Source: Bacteroidales bacterium (GTDB taxonomy: Bacteria; Bacteroidota; Bacteroidia; Bacteroidales; UBA932). Taken from it: 64,000 nt of DNA. The stretch is taken from contig SUYP01000006.1 in assembly GCA_015060395.1 (NCBI GenBank), forward strand, positions 48,479 through 112,478, in the 5' to 3' direction. The notes under the pieces were generated by a model. That model worked only from the letters and a program-made list of their open reading frames with translations, was not told where the DNA came from and ran no database searches. This document shows positions 15,993 to 23,534 of this stretch, in pieces (position 1 is the first letter of the stretch; every line of letters starts with the position of its first letter). Both the position numbers and the translations under genes were made by a program.

Positions 15993-16223
15993 ATGAAAAA
16001 GTACAAGGATAAGAAGACAGGTACAAAGGTCGTGGAAGTAAGCGACCTGAGCTTTCTTCGTGACCGTAATCACAGATACGGCTGGTTCCGCCGCCATTAC
16101 AAGCACCATAGACTTCGTCGAGCCCTTAAGAAGGCCGGCAAGGTCATTGCGGCCGATCCCGATGTAGCGACAGATATAGTCCGTTACTATTTTGTTCCGA
16201 AGGACAAGATCACCATCAAATGA
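15993..16223 (+). CDS. Small basic hypothetical protein
   Basis: This 76-residue protein is strongly basic (RRHYKHHRLRRALKKAGK in the middle) and has no membrane segment. The function is not recognised. The charge would suit RNA or DNA binding, but that is inference. I start at the ATG at 15993; the track TTG at 15987 has no support. A promoter with good spacing precedes it, which favours a real gene. Its last codons overlap an ATG opening a 15-codon frame (MITLQQLLQVDADCQ) that looks like the start of a lost downstream gene. Confidence 0.6.
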   Translation: MKKYKDKKTGTKVVEVSDLSFLRDRNHRYGWFRRHYKHHRLRRALKKAGKVIAADPDVATDIVRYYFVPKDKITIK

Positions 16224-16247
16224 TCACGCTTCAACAACTTCTCCAAG

Positions 16248-17433
16248 TTGATGCAGACTGTCAGTAGGAGATGTTTTCTGAGCGCCTTTAGGCAGTGTGT
16301 AGCTACCATATATACGAATGTAAAGGATTTTGAGGTCTTTATTCCAGAGTCTGCAACCTGGATCTCGAAAGTTGACCTCAGACAAGATCTTGCAGCGGGA
16401 AGGGTAGATGTATATGTGACTCTGACGGATAATCTTGATTCAGACTATGAGCGGAATTCCTCAATTCGAATAAACTCGGAAACTAATGAAAAGGTCTTCT
16501 GCGATATTGATATCTGTCAAAGCAACTATGATGGATATGTAGAGATTTCTGATTGGGGGGAAGTTGCCGAATTTTACAGTCCTCTAGCAAATCGATATCG
16601 GTTATGCTCGATACGTACGAATCTCCCATCTGATAAGATAAGCATTATAAGTGAGCCAGAATCTAAATGGGCCGAAATTGAAATTGACTCAGATAACAAT
16701 GTCTATATGTATTTACGTGAAAACACTGAGTCTGAGATGAGAGTTACTGAGTTTTTTGTATATCCGTCTGACTTGGATCCGATATTTACAAGTAATTTCT
16801 TTGTCTTTGATAATGGCTTTTATATCAAAAGTCGCCCAGGAAGGTGTATCCATAAAGATTGGAGATTCAAACCGTCAATACATATATTTTGATGCTGAAA
16901 ATCCTGAGCCTAAAACAGTTGGACGTCTGAACACGAATATATATGATTATTCTATTGAGATCCCTGAGGATGCAGAGTGGATTACGCAAGTGGAAATAGA
17001 TAAGAGCAATAATGATATTGTGGTTTATGCGGATTCTAATTCAGAACAGGTTGACAGAATTGCCACAGTAAAGATTGTATCCGATGCTAATCCGGACATC
17101 TATGCAGAAATCATAGTCAAACAGTATGCATTTAAGCCGTTCCTAAGTTTTGACGGATATGATTCCGTGACGTTCGATAGCGAGCCTTTTGTTGGTCATT
17201 CAATAGGAACGTTGATTACGAATGTTCCAGGCTTCGACGTTAATATCGATTATTATGGTTCTGAAAGATGGTTGGAGGTTGATATCAGGCCAAACAACGA
17301 AGTCGTAGTTTATTCAAAAACTCCTAATGAAAGCAGTGATTATAGAATTGCTTATGTGACTATTTCATTACAACAATATCCAAGTGAATCTGTGGTTATA
17401 AAAGTCGCACAATTGGGAATGACAGAAAACTAG
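16248..17433 (+). pseudogene. BACON-repeat protein remnant, 5'-truncated and frameshifted
   Basis: Two overlapping frames together encode about four BACON-like repeats, Bacteroidota surface beta domains. Units show the pattern TNVKDFEVFIPESATWI, TNIYDYSIEIPEDAEWI, and a final ESVVIKVAQLG. Frame 1 (16248-16892) reads normally to FDNGFYIK and then goes out of register. Frame 2 continues as KVAQEGVSI, so one extra A in the AAAA run at 16827-16830 explains the break. There is no signal peptide: the frame starts inside the first repeat. Composition is visibly more AT-rich than the neighbours. It is probably debris of a transferred gene; a sequencing error at the homopolymer is possible. Confidence 0.75.
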
Positions 17434-17527
17434 CAGTTGCACTCCCTTGTACATCTCCAAATTTTATTGATAGGAACGAAATTTACCCGCTGTGTTTACG
17501 GAAATGCTGTTTTCAGTGGACTGAAAC

Positions 17528-18460
17528 TTATGGAAACAGTTCCTCCAGGATTGACAGGTTGAGCCGCAGCATTCTTCTGAGCTGCTGATTGGAGGCGTTG
17601 TAGCTGAAATGCATCTGGCGGGCGGTGTCGATCTTTTGCTGAGCGTTGAGCTGTGCGGGCGTCTTGACAGAGTATTCTTTGCTGATGTGCGAGCATATCA
17701 CTGAGTAGAGTTCCTCGTCGGTGAGGAAGATGGTGTCTTTGAGTCGGGATGCTATCTGACTGAATGCTTCTGCATTGCGTGTGAGTGAATTGAAGTAGCT
17801 TCGTGCATCCCTGAACATACTTTCTCCGAGTTTGATGTCGCAGAAAGAGGGGATGAAGGGTATTGAGTTGATTACTTTTAAATCCTTGAATGGTGCTATT
17901 ATCTTTGTATGTAGCATAGCCCGTTGGGTCAGGATCGGTAAGTCCCCTAATGCTGTGGTTGTCAGGTGTTTCAGCCAGTGGCAAAAATATGCACAGCCTC
18001 CGCCCCAAGGGTATGAGTCTGGCGTATATGCCGGATTGGCGACGAATGCATTTCGATTGGCGTAGATAATTTCGTTGCGTAGTGCCTGGAGGCTTTCAAT
18101 ATGAAGGATGTCCATTTTAAACTTACTCCAGTCGATGGCGCGTTGTCTCTTTGGGAACGCCTGTCTGAGTCTCGCTGCAAACAGATCAAATGCTTTAATG
18201 CAATCCTCCCGTTGCCCGGCTACGATAAGGTGGGCGTGATTGCCCATCAATTCAAATGTAAGCGCCCGTACTTTTTTGCTCAAATGCAATGAGGCTGCAA
18301 GAGCCCACATCCCGGTTGCGAAGTCTTCCTCACAGCAGAAGATGTTCTGCATCATTGTGCCGTCAGTATACATATGCCAATACGGACCGTTAGCGATAAA
18401 TATGCTTTCGCAAACTCTTTCCTTCTCTGAAAAACTCAGAGCACTATAATCCTTCTTCAT
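17528..18460 (-). CDS. REP-associated tyrosine transposase (RAYT, Y1/IS200-like)
   Basis: The 310-residue protein carries the HUH-type motif in ELMGNHAHLIVAG, with an N-terminal segment ANGPYWHMYTDG as in Bacteroidota RAYT-like proteins. A candidate catalytic tyrosine lies in the region IIYANRNAFV. The C-terminal helical part (TPAQLNAQQKIDTARQMHFSYNAS) is typical of this subgroup. RAYTs process REP palindromes in single-stranded DNA. A palindromic array lies directly upstream, so this looks like a domesticated REP unit. The nearby broken BACON gene marks the region as accessory. Confidence 0.85.
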   Translation of the reverse strand: MKKDYSALSFSEKERVCESIFIANGPYWHMYTDGTMMQNIFCCEEDFATGMWALAASLHLSKKVRALTFELMGNHAHLIVAGQREDCIKAFDLFAARLRQAFPKRQRAIDWSKFKMDILHIESLQALRNEIIYANRNAFVANPAYTPDSYPWGGGCAYFCHWLKHLTTTALGDLPILTQRAMLHTKIIAPFKDLKVINSIPFIPSFCDIKLGESMFRDARSYFNSLTRNAEAFSQIASRLKDTIFLTDEELYSVICSHISKEYSVKTPAQLNAQQKIDTARQMHFSYNASNQQLRRMLRLNLSILEELFP

Positions 18461-18499
18461 AAATACCTATATTTTAATCATCCTTAAATCCTATTGGTT

Positions 18500-18699
18500 G
18501 GCCAGAATAATGGCCCTTTTCTTGGCCGCGGGCCTGTTTCAACCCTCGCCGGCCAGAAAACAGCCCGAATTTCTGGCCGCCATACAGACTCAGCCCTCGA
18601 TGGCCAGAAATAAGACCGATTTCCTGGCCAGTTCTCGATTGCGAGATTGGAGACATATCCAGCGAGTCCACGCGGCTGGCAAATATGCCGGCCAGCCGC
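18500..18699. repeat. Palindromic array upstream of RAYT (three 28-nt units at 51-bp period plus one more)
   Basis: Three 28-nt imperfect palindromes start with GGCCAGAA and end with a TTCTTGGCC- or TTTCTGGCC-type arm, at 18500-18527, 18551-18578 and 18602-18629. The period is exactly 51 bp, with related 23-bp spacers ending near CCCTCG. A fourth hairpin (GCGGCTGGC/GCCAGCCGC) lies at 18672-18699. The array is probably the substrate of the adjacent RAYT. Because 51 is divisible by 3, the minus frame also reads as a 17-residue repeat (GQEIGLISGHRGL-like). This 322-bp gap holds no convincing gene. Confidence 0.8.
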
Positions 18700-18782
18700 T
18701 CAACGCAAACTGCCCGAGCTAGGCCGAAGGGCTAGCGCAGCCTGCTTTGTGCCCCGAGCCAAATCTCGGCACACTATCTGGT

Positions 18783-19550
18783 TTATCCCTCTCCCACAAA
18801 CCCTAGCGTGGCCACGCTGATCCTCACGTCAGGCGGGAAGACCGTCCGCAGAGCCGTGAAGCAGGCCATCAAAGTAGAACCGGTAGTGAAGACATCGTCA
18901 ATGAGGACAATCCGGCGTATGTCGGGTCTTTCCTTCATCAATTCTGCTGCTGTTTCAGTCACTTCGAATGCGCCAGCTACATTCTTTGCCTTTCCTTCTA
19001 TGTCCAGCTTTGTCTGAGTAATGGTCCGCCGTCTTCTTGTCAGCAGGTCGGTGCGTATGGGTATATTCATAGTTGCAGCTATGGACCCGGCTATGATCTC
19101 GGCCTGATTATAACCTCGCTTCCATTTTCGTGTCCAATGCAGAGGGACTGGTATTATGAGATTACAGTCGTTCCATATATTGCTGGCAGCCAGCCTCTTG
19201 CCCAGCATTCTTCCGAAATGTTCCGCGGCACGGATTCCTCCCTGGTATTTGATGAAATATGGGATTTTCCGGTATTGGCTTTCTCTCTTGTAAAAGAAGA
19301 GGGCAGCGGCGCGGGCATAGATTTCTCTCTTTTCGGGAGCAGAATCAAGGTCTTTCTGTATAACTTCGTTGAAACGGTCGCTCATCGGGTTGACCGGCAT
19401 ATTCCAGAAATACGTCAGAGGCATATCCATCCTGCAGTTCAGGCAGATATGTCTTTCATTCAGCAGAAGCTTCCTTCCGCAGACTATGCATACGGACGGA
19501 AGCAATATGTTCCAGGCCGCAGCAAGCATTTTTCTTATTCCTTCAATCAT
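18783..19550 (-). CDS. comF: ComF family phosphoribosyltransferase-like protein
   Basis: The 255-residue protein has the N-terminal four-cysteine zinc site (CIVCGRKL and ICLNCRM) followed by the double-zinc-ribbon/PRTase fold. The PRPP-binding loop is RRIVLIDDVFTTGSTL, and PVPLHWTRKWKRGYNQAE is the ComF signature. ComF proteins act in DNA uptake or its coupling to recombination; the exact biochemical role is unknown. It stands alone between the RAYT array and the fabG terminator. Confidence 0.92.
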   Translation of the reverse strand: MIEGIRKMLAAAWNILLPSVCIVCGRKLLLNERHICLNCRMDMPLTYFWNMPVNPMSDRFNEVIQKDLDSAPEKREIYARAAALFFYKRESQYRKIPYFIKYQGGIRAAEHFGRMLGKRLAASNIWNDCNLIIPVPLHWTRKWKRGYNQAEIIAGSIAATMNIPIRTDLLTRRRRTITQTKLDIEGKAKNVAGAFEVTETAAELMKERPDIRRIVLIDDVFTTGSTLMACFTALRTVFPPDVRISVATLGFVGEG

Positions 19551-19631
19551 TCAGGCAAGAAAGCCATTCTTTTTGAACAAGGGCATAAGAAAAAGAAAAA
19601 CCGTACTTAAGAAAAGTTGAAAATACATAAG

Positions 19632-19673
19632 AAAAAGAAAAATGTTCCGAAAAACATAGGTCTTCCGGAACAT
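19632..19673 (-). terminator. fabG terminator
   Basis: On the minus strand ATGTTCCG pairs with CGGAACAT, followed by TTTTTCTTTTTC, 40 bp downstream of the fabG stop. Confidence 0.8.
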
Positions 19674-19713
19674 CGGGTTTAGGTTTTATGCAAATACGAT
19701 GATTGTCTTTCTG

Positions 19714-20460
19714 TCAGCAGTTCATTCCTCCGCAGCAGTTGATTACCTGTCCTGTTACGTATGCAGACAGGTCGCTGGCAAGGAAAAGGGCTACTTTCGC
19801 CACGTCTTCAGGACGGCCTCCACGTCTGAGAGGAATCTGCTTTTCCCATTCCTGACGTATGTTTTCCGGAAGAGCTCCGGTCATATCGGTGGCGATGAAG
19901 CCAGGAGCAATGCAGTTGGCGCGTATGCCCCTCGGTCCCATCTCCTTGGCTATGGATTTGGAAAGGCCTATGAGGCCAGCCTTTGAAGCCGAGTAGTTGC
20001 ATTGTCCGGCATTGCCTGATACTCCCACCACGGACGACATACTGATGATGCTTCCGCCTCTCTGTCTTGCCATAACCGGAGTGCAGGCGTGAATGAAGTT
20101 GAAGGCAGATTTGAGGTTGGTGTCGATCACTGCATCCCACTGCGCCTCGTCCATCCTCATCATAAGGCCGTCCTTAGTTATGCCGGCATTGTTGACCAAT
20201 ATGTCTATGCGGCCGAAAGTCGCCTTGACATCCTCCACGACTTTATGTGCGTCATCAAAGGATGAAGCATCCGATGTATAGGCTTTTGCGCGTACCCCCA
20301 TACCTTCGATTTCTGCCTTGAGTGATTCGGCAGCCTCGTGCTGCGACCTGTATGTGAATGCTATGTCAGCTCCTTCGGATGCGAACATCAATGCCGTCGC
20401 TCTTCCGATGCCTCTTGTCGCTCCTGTTATCAGAGCGGTCTTTCCAGTCAGTAGTCCCAT
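19714..20460 (-). CDS. fabG: 3-oxoacyl-ACP reductase, SDR family
   Basis: The 248-residue protein has the SDR cofactor motif TGATRGIGRATAL, the structural NNAGITKDG, and the catalytic tetrad with S in IISMSSVVG and Y/K in YSASKAG. The ending SAYVTGQVINCCGGMNC differs slightly from the usual VDGGM but fits FabG, which reduces 3-oxoacyl-ACP with NADPH in fatty acid elongation. The ATG at 20460 gives the family N-terminus MGLLTGKTALITG; the track start at 20493 is too early. It has its own promoter and terminator. Confidence 0.93.
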   Translation of the reverse strand: MGLLTGKTALITGATRGIGRATALMFASEGADIAFTYRSQHEAAESLKAEIEGMGVRAKAYTSDASSFDDAHKVVEDVKATFGRIDILVNNAGITKDGLMMRMDEAQWDAVIDTNLKSAFNFIHACTPVMARQRGGSIISMSSVVGVSGNAGQCNYSASKAGLIGLSKSIAKEMGPRGIRANCIAPGFIATDMTGALPENIRQEWEKQIPLRRGGRPEDVAKVALFLASDLSAYVTGQVINCCGGMNC

Positions 20461-20480
20461 AGTTGAAAAGTAATCTTCTG

Positions 20481-20511
20481 CAAAAATATGCAACTCATTT
20501 CAAACGGCAAA
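20481..20511 (-). promoter_or_regulatory. fabG promoter (TTTG-N19-TATTTTTG)
   Basis: The minus strand has -33 TTTG (20508-20511) and -7 TATTTTTG (20481-20488) with a 19-bp spacer, 20 bp upstream of the fabG start. Confidence 0.75.
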
Positions 20512-20582
20512 GTAAAAGTCCTGTCATTCAGGCAAATCGGTGCCATTGTGGTCAAAATCGGCTTTTTGTGGCCAAAAATATA

Positions 20583-20590
20583 TATCTTTG
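20583..20590 (+). promoter_or_regulatory. Putative ahcY -7 box (TATCTTTG)
   Basis: TATCTTTG lies 30 bp upstream of the ahcY ATG. No TTTG was seen at the ideal spacing. Confidence 0.55.
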
Positions 20591-20620
20591 CGGGATCAAT
20601 GACATAAAATCATACATTAT

Positions 20621-21874
20621 ATGGCAAGCGAAATAAGAAATCCGCAGCTCTGGCAGGACGGCAGGCTGAAAATAGATTGGGTAAGACATCATATGCCTCT
20701 TTTGAACGGGCTTGAGGAAGAGTTCCGCCAGACCCTTCCTTTCAAGGGTAAGAAGGTGGCGCTTTCGGTTCATCTCGAAGCAAAGACTGCATATCTGTGT
20801 GAGGTGCTCGCAGCGGGTGGTGCGGAGATGTATGTGACCGGCAGCAACCCGCTCTCGACCCAGGACGATGTGGCGGCAGCTCTTGTTGAGGCCGGTCTTA
20901 ATGTGTTCGCCTGGTATGATGCCACTCCTGAGGAATATGAGGCCCATATAAGAAGGGTTCTTGAAGTGGGACCGAACATAATCATCGATGACGGCGGTGA
21001 CCTTGTCAATCTTATGCATACGGAATATGCGGACCTCATTCCTGGCGTGATCGGAGGATGCGAGGAGACCACTACAGGTATCCTCAGGCTCATCCAGCTC
21101 AACAATGCCAAGGCTTTGCGTTTCCCGATGATGCTCGTAAACAATGCTGACTGCAAGCATCTTTTCGACAACCGTTATGGCACGGGACAGTCGGTATGGG
21201 ATGGAATCAACCGTACCACGAATCTCATTGTTGCAGGCAAGAATGTGGTCGTAGCAGGTTATGGCTGGTGCGGAAAGGGTGTTGCAATGAGAGCCAAGGG
21301 CCTCGGAGCGGAGGTTATAGTGACCGAAGTGGATCCTATCAAGGCGATGGAAGCGGTAATGGATGGCTTCAAGGTGATGAAGATGGACCAGGCTGCACCG
21401 CTCGGTGATATATTCGTGACGGTGACGGGCTGCGACGCAGTCATTGTAAAGGAGCATTTCCTTAAGATGAAGGATGGAGCAATCTGCTGCAATGCAGGCC
21501 ATTTTGACTGCGAGGTGGATGTCGCGGGGCTCCGTGAGATTGCAAAAGACGTAAGGCCGGCGAGAAAGAATATAACCGGATATACACTGGAGAACGGCAA
21601 TAAGATCTATATCATAGCAGAAGGCCGCCTGGTAAATCTGGCTGCAGGTGACGGACATCCTGCCGAGATTATGGATATGTCATTCGCGATCCAGGCCCTC
21701 AGTGCAAAATATCTGGCCGAGAATGCAGAAACAATCTGCCGTGAGCCGGGCCGTATGGTTAACGATGTGCCTCTTGAAATCGATCAGGAAGTAGCCCGCC
21801 GCAAGCTGGCTTACTGGGGATGCGAAATCGATACCCTCACCCCAGAGCAGCACCGCTATCTGTTTGGAGAATAG
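20621..21874 (+). CDS. ahcY: Adenosylhomocysteinase, short archaeal/thermophile type
   Basis: The 417-residue NAD enzyme cleaves S-adenosylhomocysteine to homocysteine and adenosine, closing the methyl cycle. Features are SVHLEAKTAYL, GSNPLSTQDDVAAAL, EETTTGILRL, the NAD motif VVVAGYGWCGKGVAM and the C-terminal LAAGDGHPAEIMDMSFA. The central insert found in the long bacterial/eukaryotic enzyme is absent, and HLEAKT with NPLSTQDD is the archaeal-type pattern. Some archaeal homologues prefer S-inosylhomocysteine, so substrate preference is open. Homocysteine produced here would join the metX-thrA-metY pathway. Confidence 0.93.
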   Translation: MASEIRNPQLWQDGRLKIDWVRHHMPLLNGLEEEFRQTLPFKGKKVALSVHLEAKTAYLCEVLAAGGAEMYVTGSNPLSTQDDVAAALVEAGLNVFAWYDATPEEYEAHIRRVLEVGPNIIIDDGGDLVNLMHTEYADLIPGVIGGCEETTTGILRLIQLNNAKALRFPMMLVNNADCKHLFDNRYGTGQSVWDGINRTTNLIVAGKNVVVAGYGWCGKGVAMRAKGLGAEVIVTEVDPIKAMEAVMDGFKVMKMDQAAPLGDIFVTVTGCDAVIVKEHFLKMKDGAICCNAGHFDCEVDVAGLREIAKDVRPARKNITGYTLENGNKIYIIAEGRLVNLAAGDGHPAEIMDMSFAIQALSAKYLAENAETICREPGRMVNDVPLEIDQEVARRKLAYWGCEIDTLTPEQHRYLFGE

Positions 21875-21889
21875 TACTGTAATTTGATT

Positions 21890-21996
21890 TACGGCATACA
21901 GCCATCTTGAAAACCGTGCTACCCCTCTGGCCGCAGAGGGAAGGGCCCGCTCCGTAGGAGTGGGAGGGTTTGTTTTCAAGATGGCTGTATGCCGTA
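21890..21996. repeat. 25-bp perfect inverted repeat with two inner hairpins
   Basis: Arms at 21890-21914 and 21972-21996 are exact reverse complements over 25 bp (outer end TACGGCATACAGCC). The 57-nt interior holds two further hairpins, CCCTCTG/CAGAGGG (21923-21940) and CCCGCTCC/GGAGTGGG (21946-21964). This gives a three-way-junction shape between the convergent ahcY and rodA. No U-tract follows, so it is atypical for a terminator. It could be a small mobile palindromic element or a structured RNA. Confidence 0.8.
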
Positions 21997-22004
21997 GATA
22001 AAGG

Positions 22005-23534
22005 TTAGAAATATTTCTTCTCGTTGCGGTCCAATGCAATGAAGATGAACAACAGGGCGGTGAAACCCCAGAGGGACGAACCTCCGTAGCTGACGAACGG
22101 AAGCGGGATACCGATCACCGGCATCAGTCCTATTGTCATACCTATGTTGATGAAGAGATGCATAAATATGCAGCAGGCCACGCAGTAGCCGTATATTCGC
22201 GTAAATGCCTCCCTGCTCCTTTCGGCGTTGCTGATTATCCTCCATATAAGGAATACGTATAGAAGGATCACGAAGGTGGATCCGAAGAAGCCCCATTCCT
22301 CACCGATGGTGCAGAAGATGAAGTCGGTACTCTGTTCCGGAACGAAGCCGTATGTGGTCTGCGTACCGTTCAGATATCCCTTGCCGAATACGCCTCCTGA
22401 GCCGATGGCGATCATAGACTGATTTACGTTATATCCGACTCCGGTCGGGTCCTCCTTCATTCCAAGAAGCACTTCGATACGTTTTCTCTGGTGATCCTGC
22501 AGGACTTCGTTGAATATGAAATCTGCTGAGAATACGAGGGCGATGCCGGCAATCATAGATATCACGGTCAGATGCGAGAACACGTTCCTTTCGCGATAGG
22601 CTGTGAATACTACCAGAGGCAGCGACAGCCCTGCTGCTCCAAGCAATATGTAGAGCGGGTTTATCTTGTTGGACAACGGTTCCCTCAGTCCTGCAGCCTC
22701 ATAGTCTCCTTCTGCCGCTGTCAATGCCGCCAGACCTTCTTCTCCGAGTATGTTGTTCGTGCAGAGGTCCAGTATGGACGGGAGGGCAGCGAAGAGTGCG
22801 ATGAGCGGGATACCTATCATAAGCCACCACTTGAAGCGTCCGGAGTAGAGACAGATGCACAGAGATGCCACTGATATCACCACCAGAATCGCGACGTATG
22901 GTGATGCCGTCAGGGTCAGGATAAAAGAAAGTATGGCCATACCGACAAGGAATATGAGCCATCCGGAAAGCCCCTCCCTGTACAGCATAAAGATGAAGCC
23001 GACATATACCAGAGCCGATCCTGTCTCGCTCTGCAGGACGATGATCATCATAGGAAGAAGGATGATCAATGCCGTGATTATGAAGTCTTTGGCTCTTCCG
23101 ATCTTATAGCCTTGCTGGCTCATTATGGTGGCCAGCAGAAGAGATGTGGATATCTTGGATATTTCCGCCGGCTGGAATCTTATGGGACCGAATGCAAACC
23201 AGGAACGCGAGCCTTTCACCTCGATGCCGAGGAATATTACAGCGATCAGAAGCGCTAGTACGAAGAGGTATATCGGCACGGACAGGCCTTCATAGACCCT
23301 CGGGCTCAGGACGAACAGGATTATGGATGCTATGCAAAGTGCTGTTATGATCCAAACGAACTGCTTTCCGCTCCTGCAGCCGAAGTCGAAGATGGATGCT
23401 GGCTCTGAGGAGTGCACGGATGCATAGATGTTGGCCCAGCCTATCAGCACCAGAAGCAGATAACATATTACCAGTTTCCAGTCGATAGTCTTGGCGAGTC
23501 CTCTTCCTTTATGTCCTCCTGTATCTCTCATCAT
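22005..23534 (-). CDS. rodA: Rod shape-determining SEDS glycosyltransferase RodA
   Basis: The 509-residue polytopic membrane protein of the SEDS family polymerises peptidoglycan glycan strands with its partner PBP2 in lateral wall growth. It shows many hydrophobic segments. The SEDS-type motifs include GSRSWFAFGPIRFQPAEISK, LQSETGSALVYVGF, and the C-terminal GMTIGLMPVIGIPLPFVSYGGSS. It is longer than E. coli RodA (370) owing to a larger middle region. It overlaps mrdA by 4 bp and is the last gene of the mre operon. Confidence 0.94.
   Translation of the reverse strand: MMRDTGGHKGRGLAKTIDWKLVICYLLLVLIGWANIYASVHSSEPASIFDFGCRSGKQFVWIITALCIASIILFVLSPRVYEGLSVPIYLFVLALLIAVIFLGIEVKGSRSWFAFGPIRFQPAEISKISTSLLLATIMSQQGYKIGRAKDFIITALIILLPMMIIVLQSETGSALVYVGFIFMLYREGLSGWLIFLVGMAILSFILTLTASPYVAILVVISVASLCICLYSGRFKWWLMIGIPLIALFAALPSILDLCTNNILGEEGLAALTAAEGDYEAAGLREPLSNKINPLYILLGAAGLSLPLVVFTAYRERNVFSHLTVISMIAGIALVFSADFIFNEVLQDHQRKRIEVLLGMKEDPTGVGYNVNQSMIAIGSGGVFGKGYLNGTQTTYGFVPEQSTDFIFCTIGEEWGFFGSTFVILLYVFLIWRIISNAERSREAFTRIYGYCVACCIFMHLFINIGMTIGLMPVIGIPLPFVSYGGSSLWGFTALLFIFIALDRNEKKYF

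Noticed and set aside
16827-16830. Programmed frameshift in the BACON gene
   Set aside because: The run is only AAAA, with no downstream structure seen and no other sign of an expressed gene; decay or a sequencing error is simpler.
18500-18629. Possible CRISPR array (three repeats at regular spacing)
   Set aside because: The spacers resemble each other, the units are palindromic across their whole length, only three occur, and no cas gene is present. A REP array fits better.
20552-21658. 368-residue minus-strand ORF
   Set aside because: It is antisense to the clearly real ahcY gene and has no family pattern; codon structure belongs to the plus strand.
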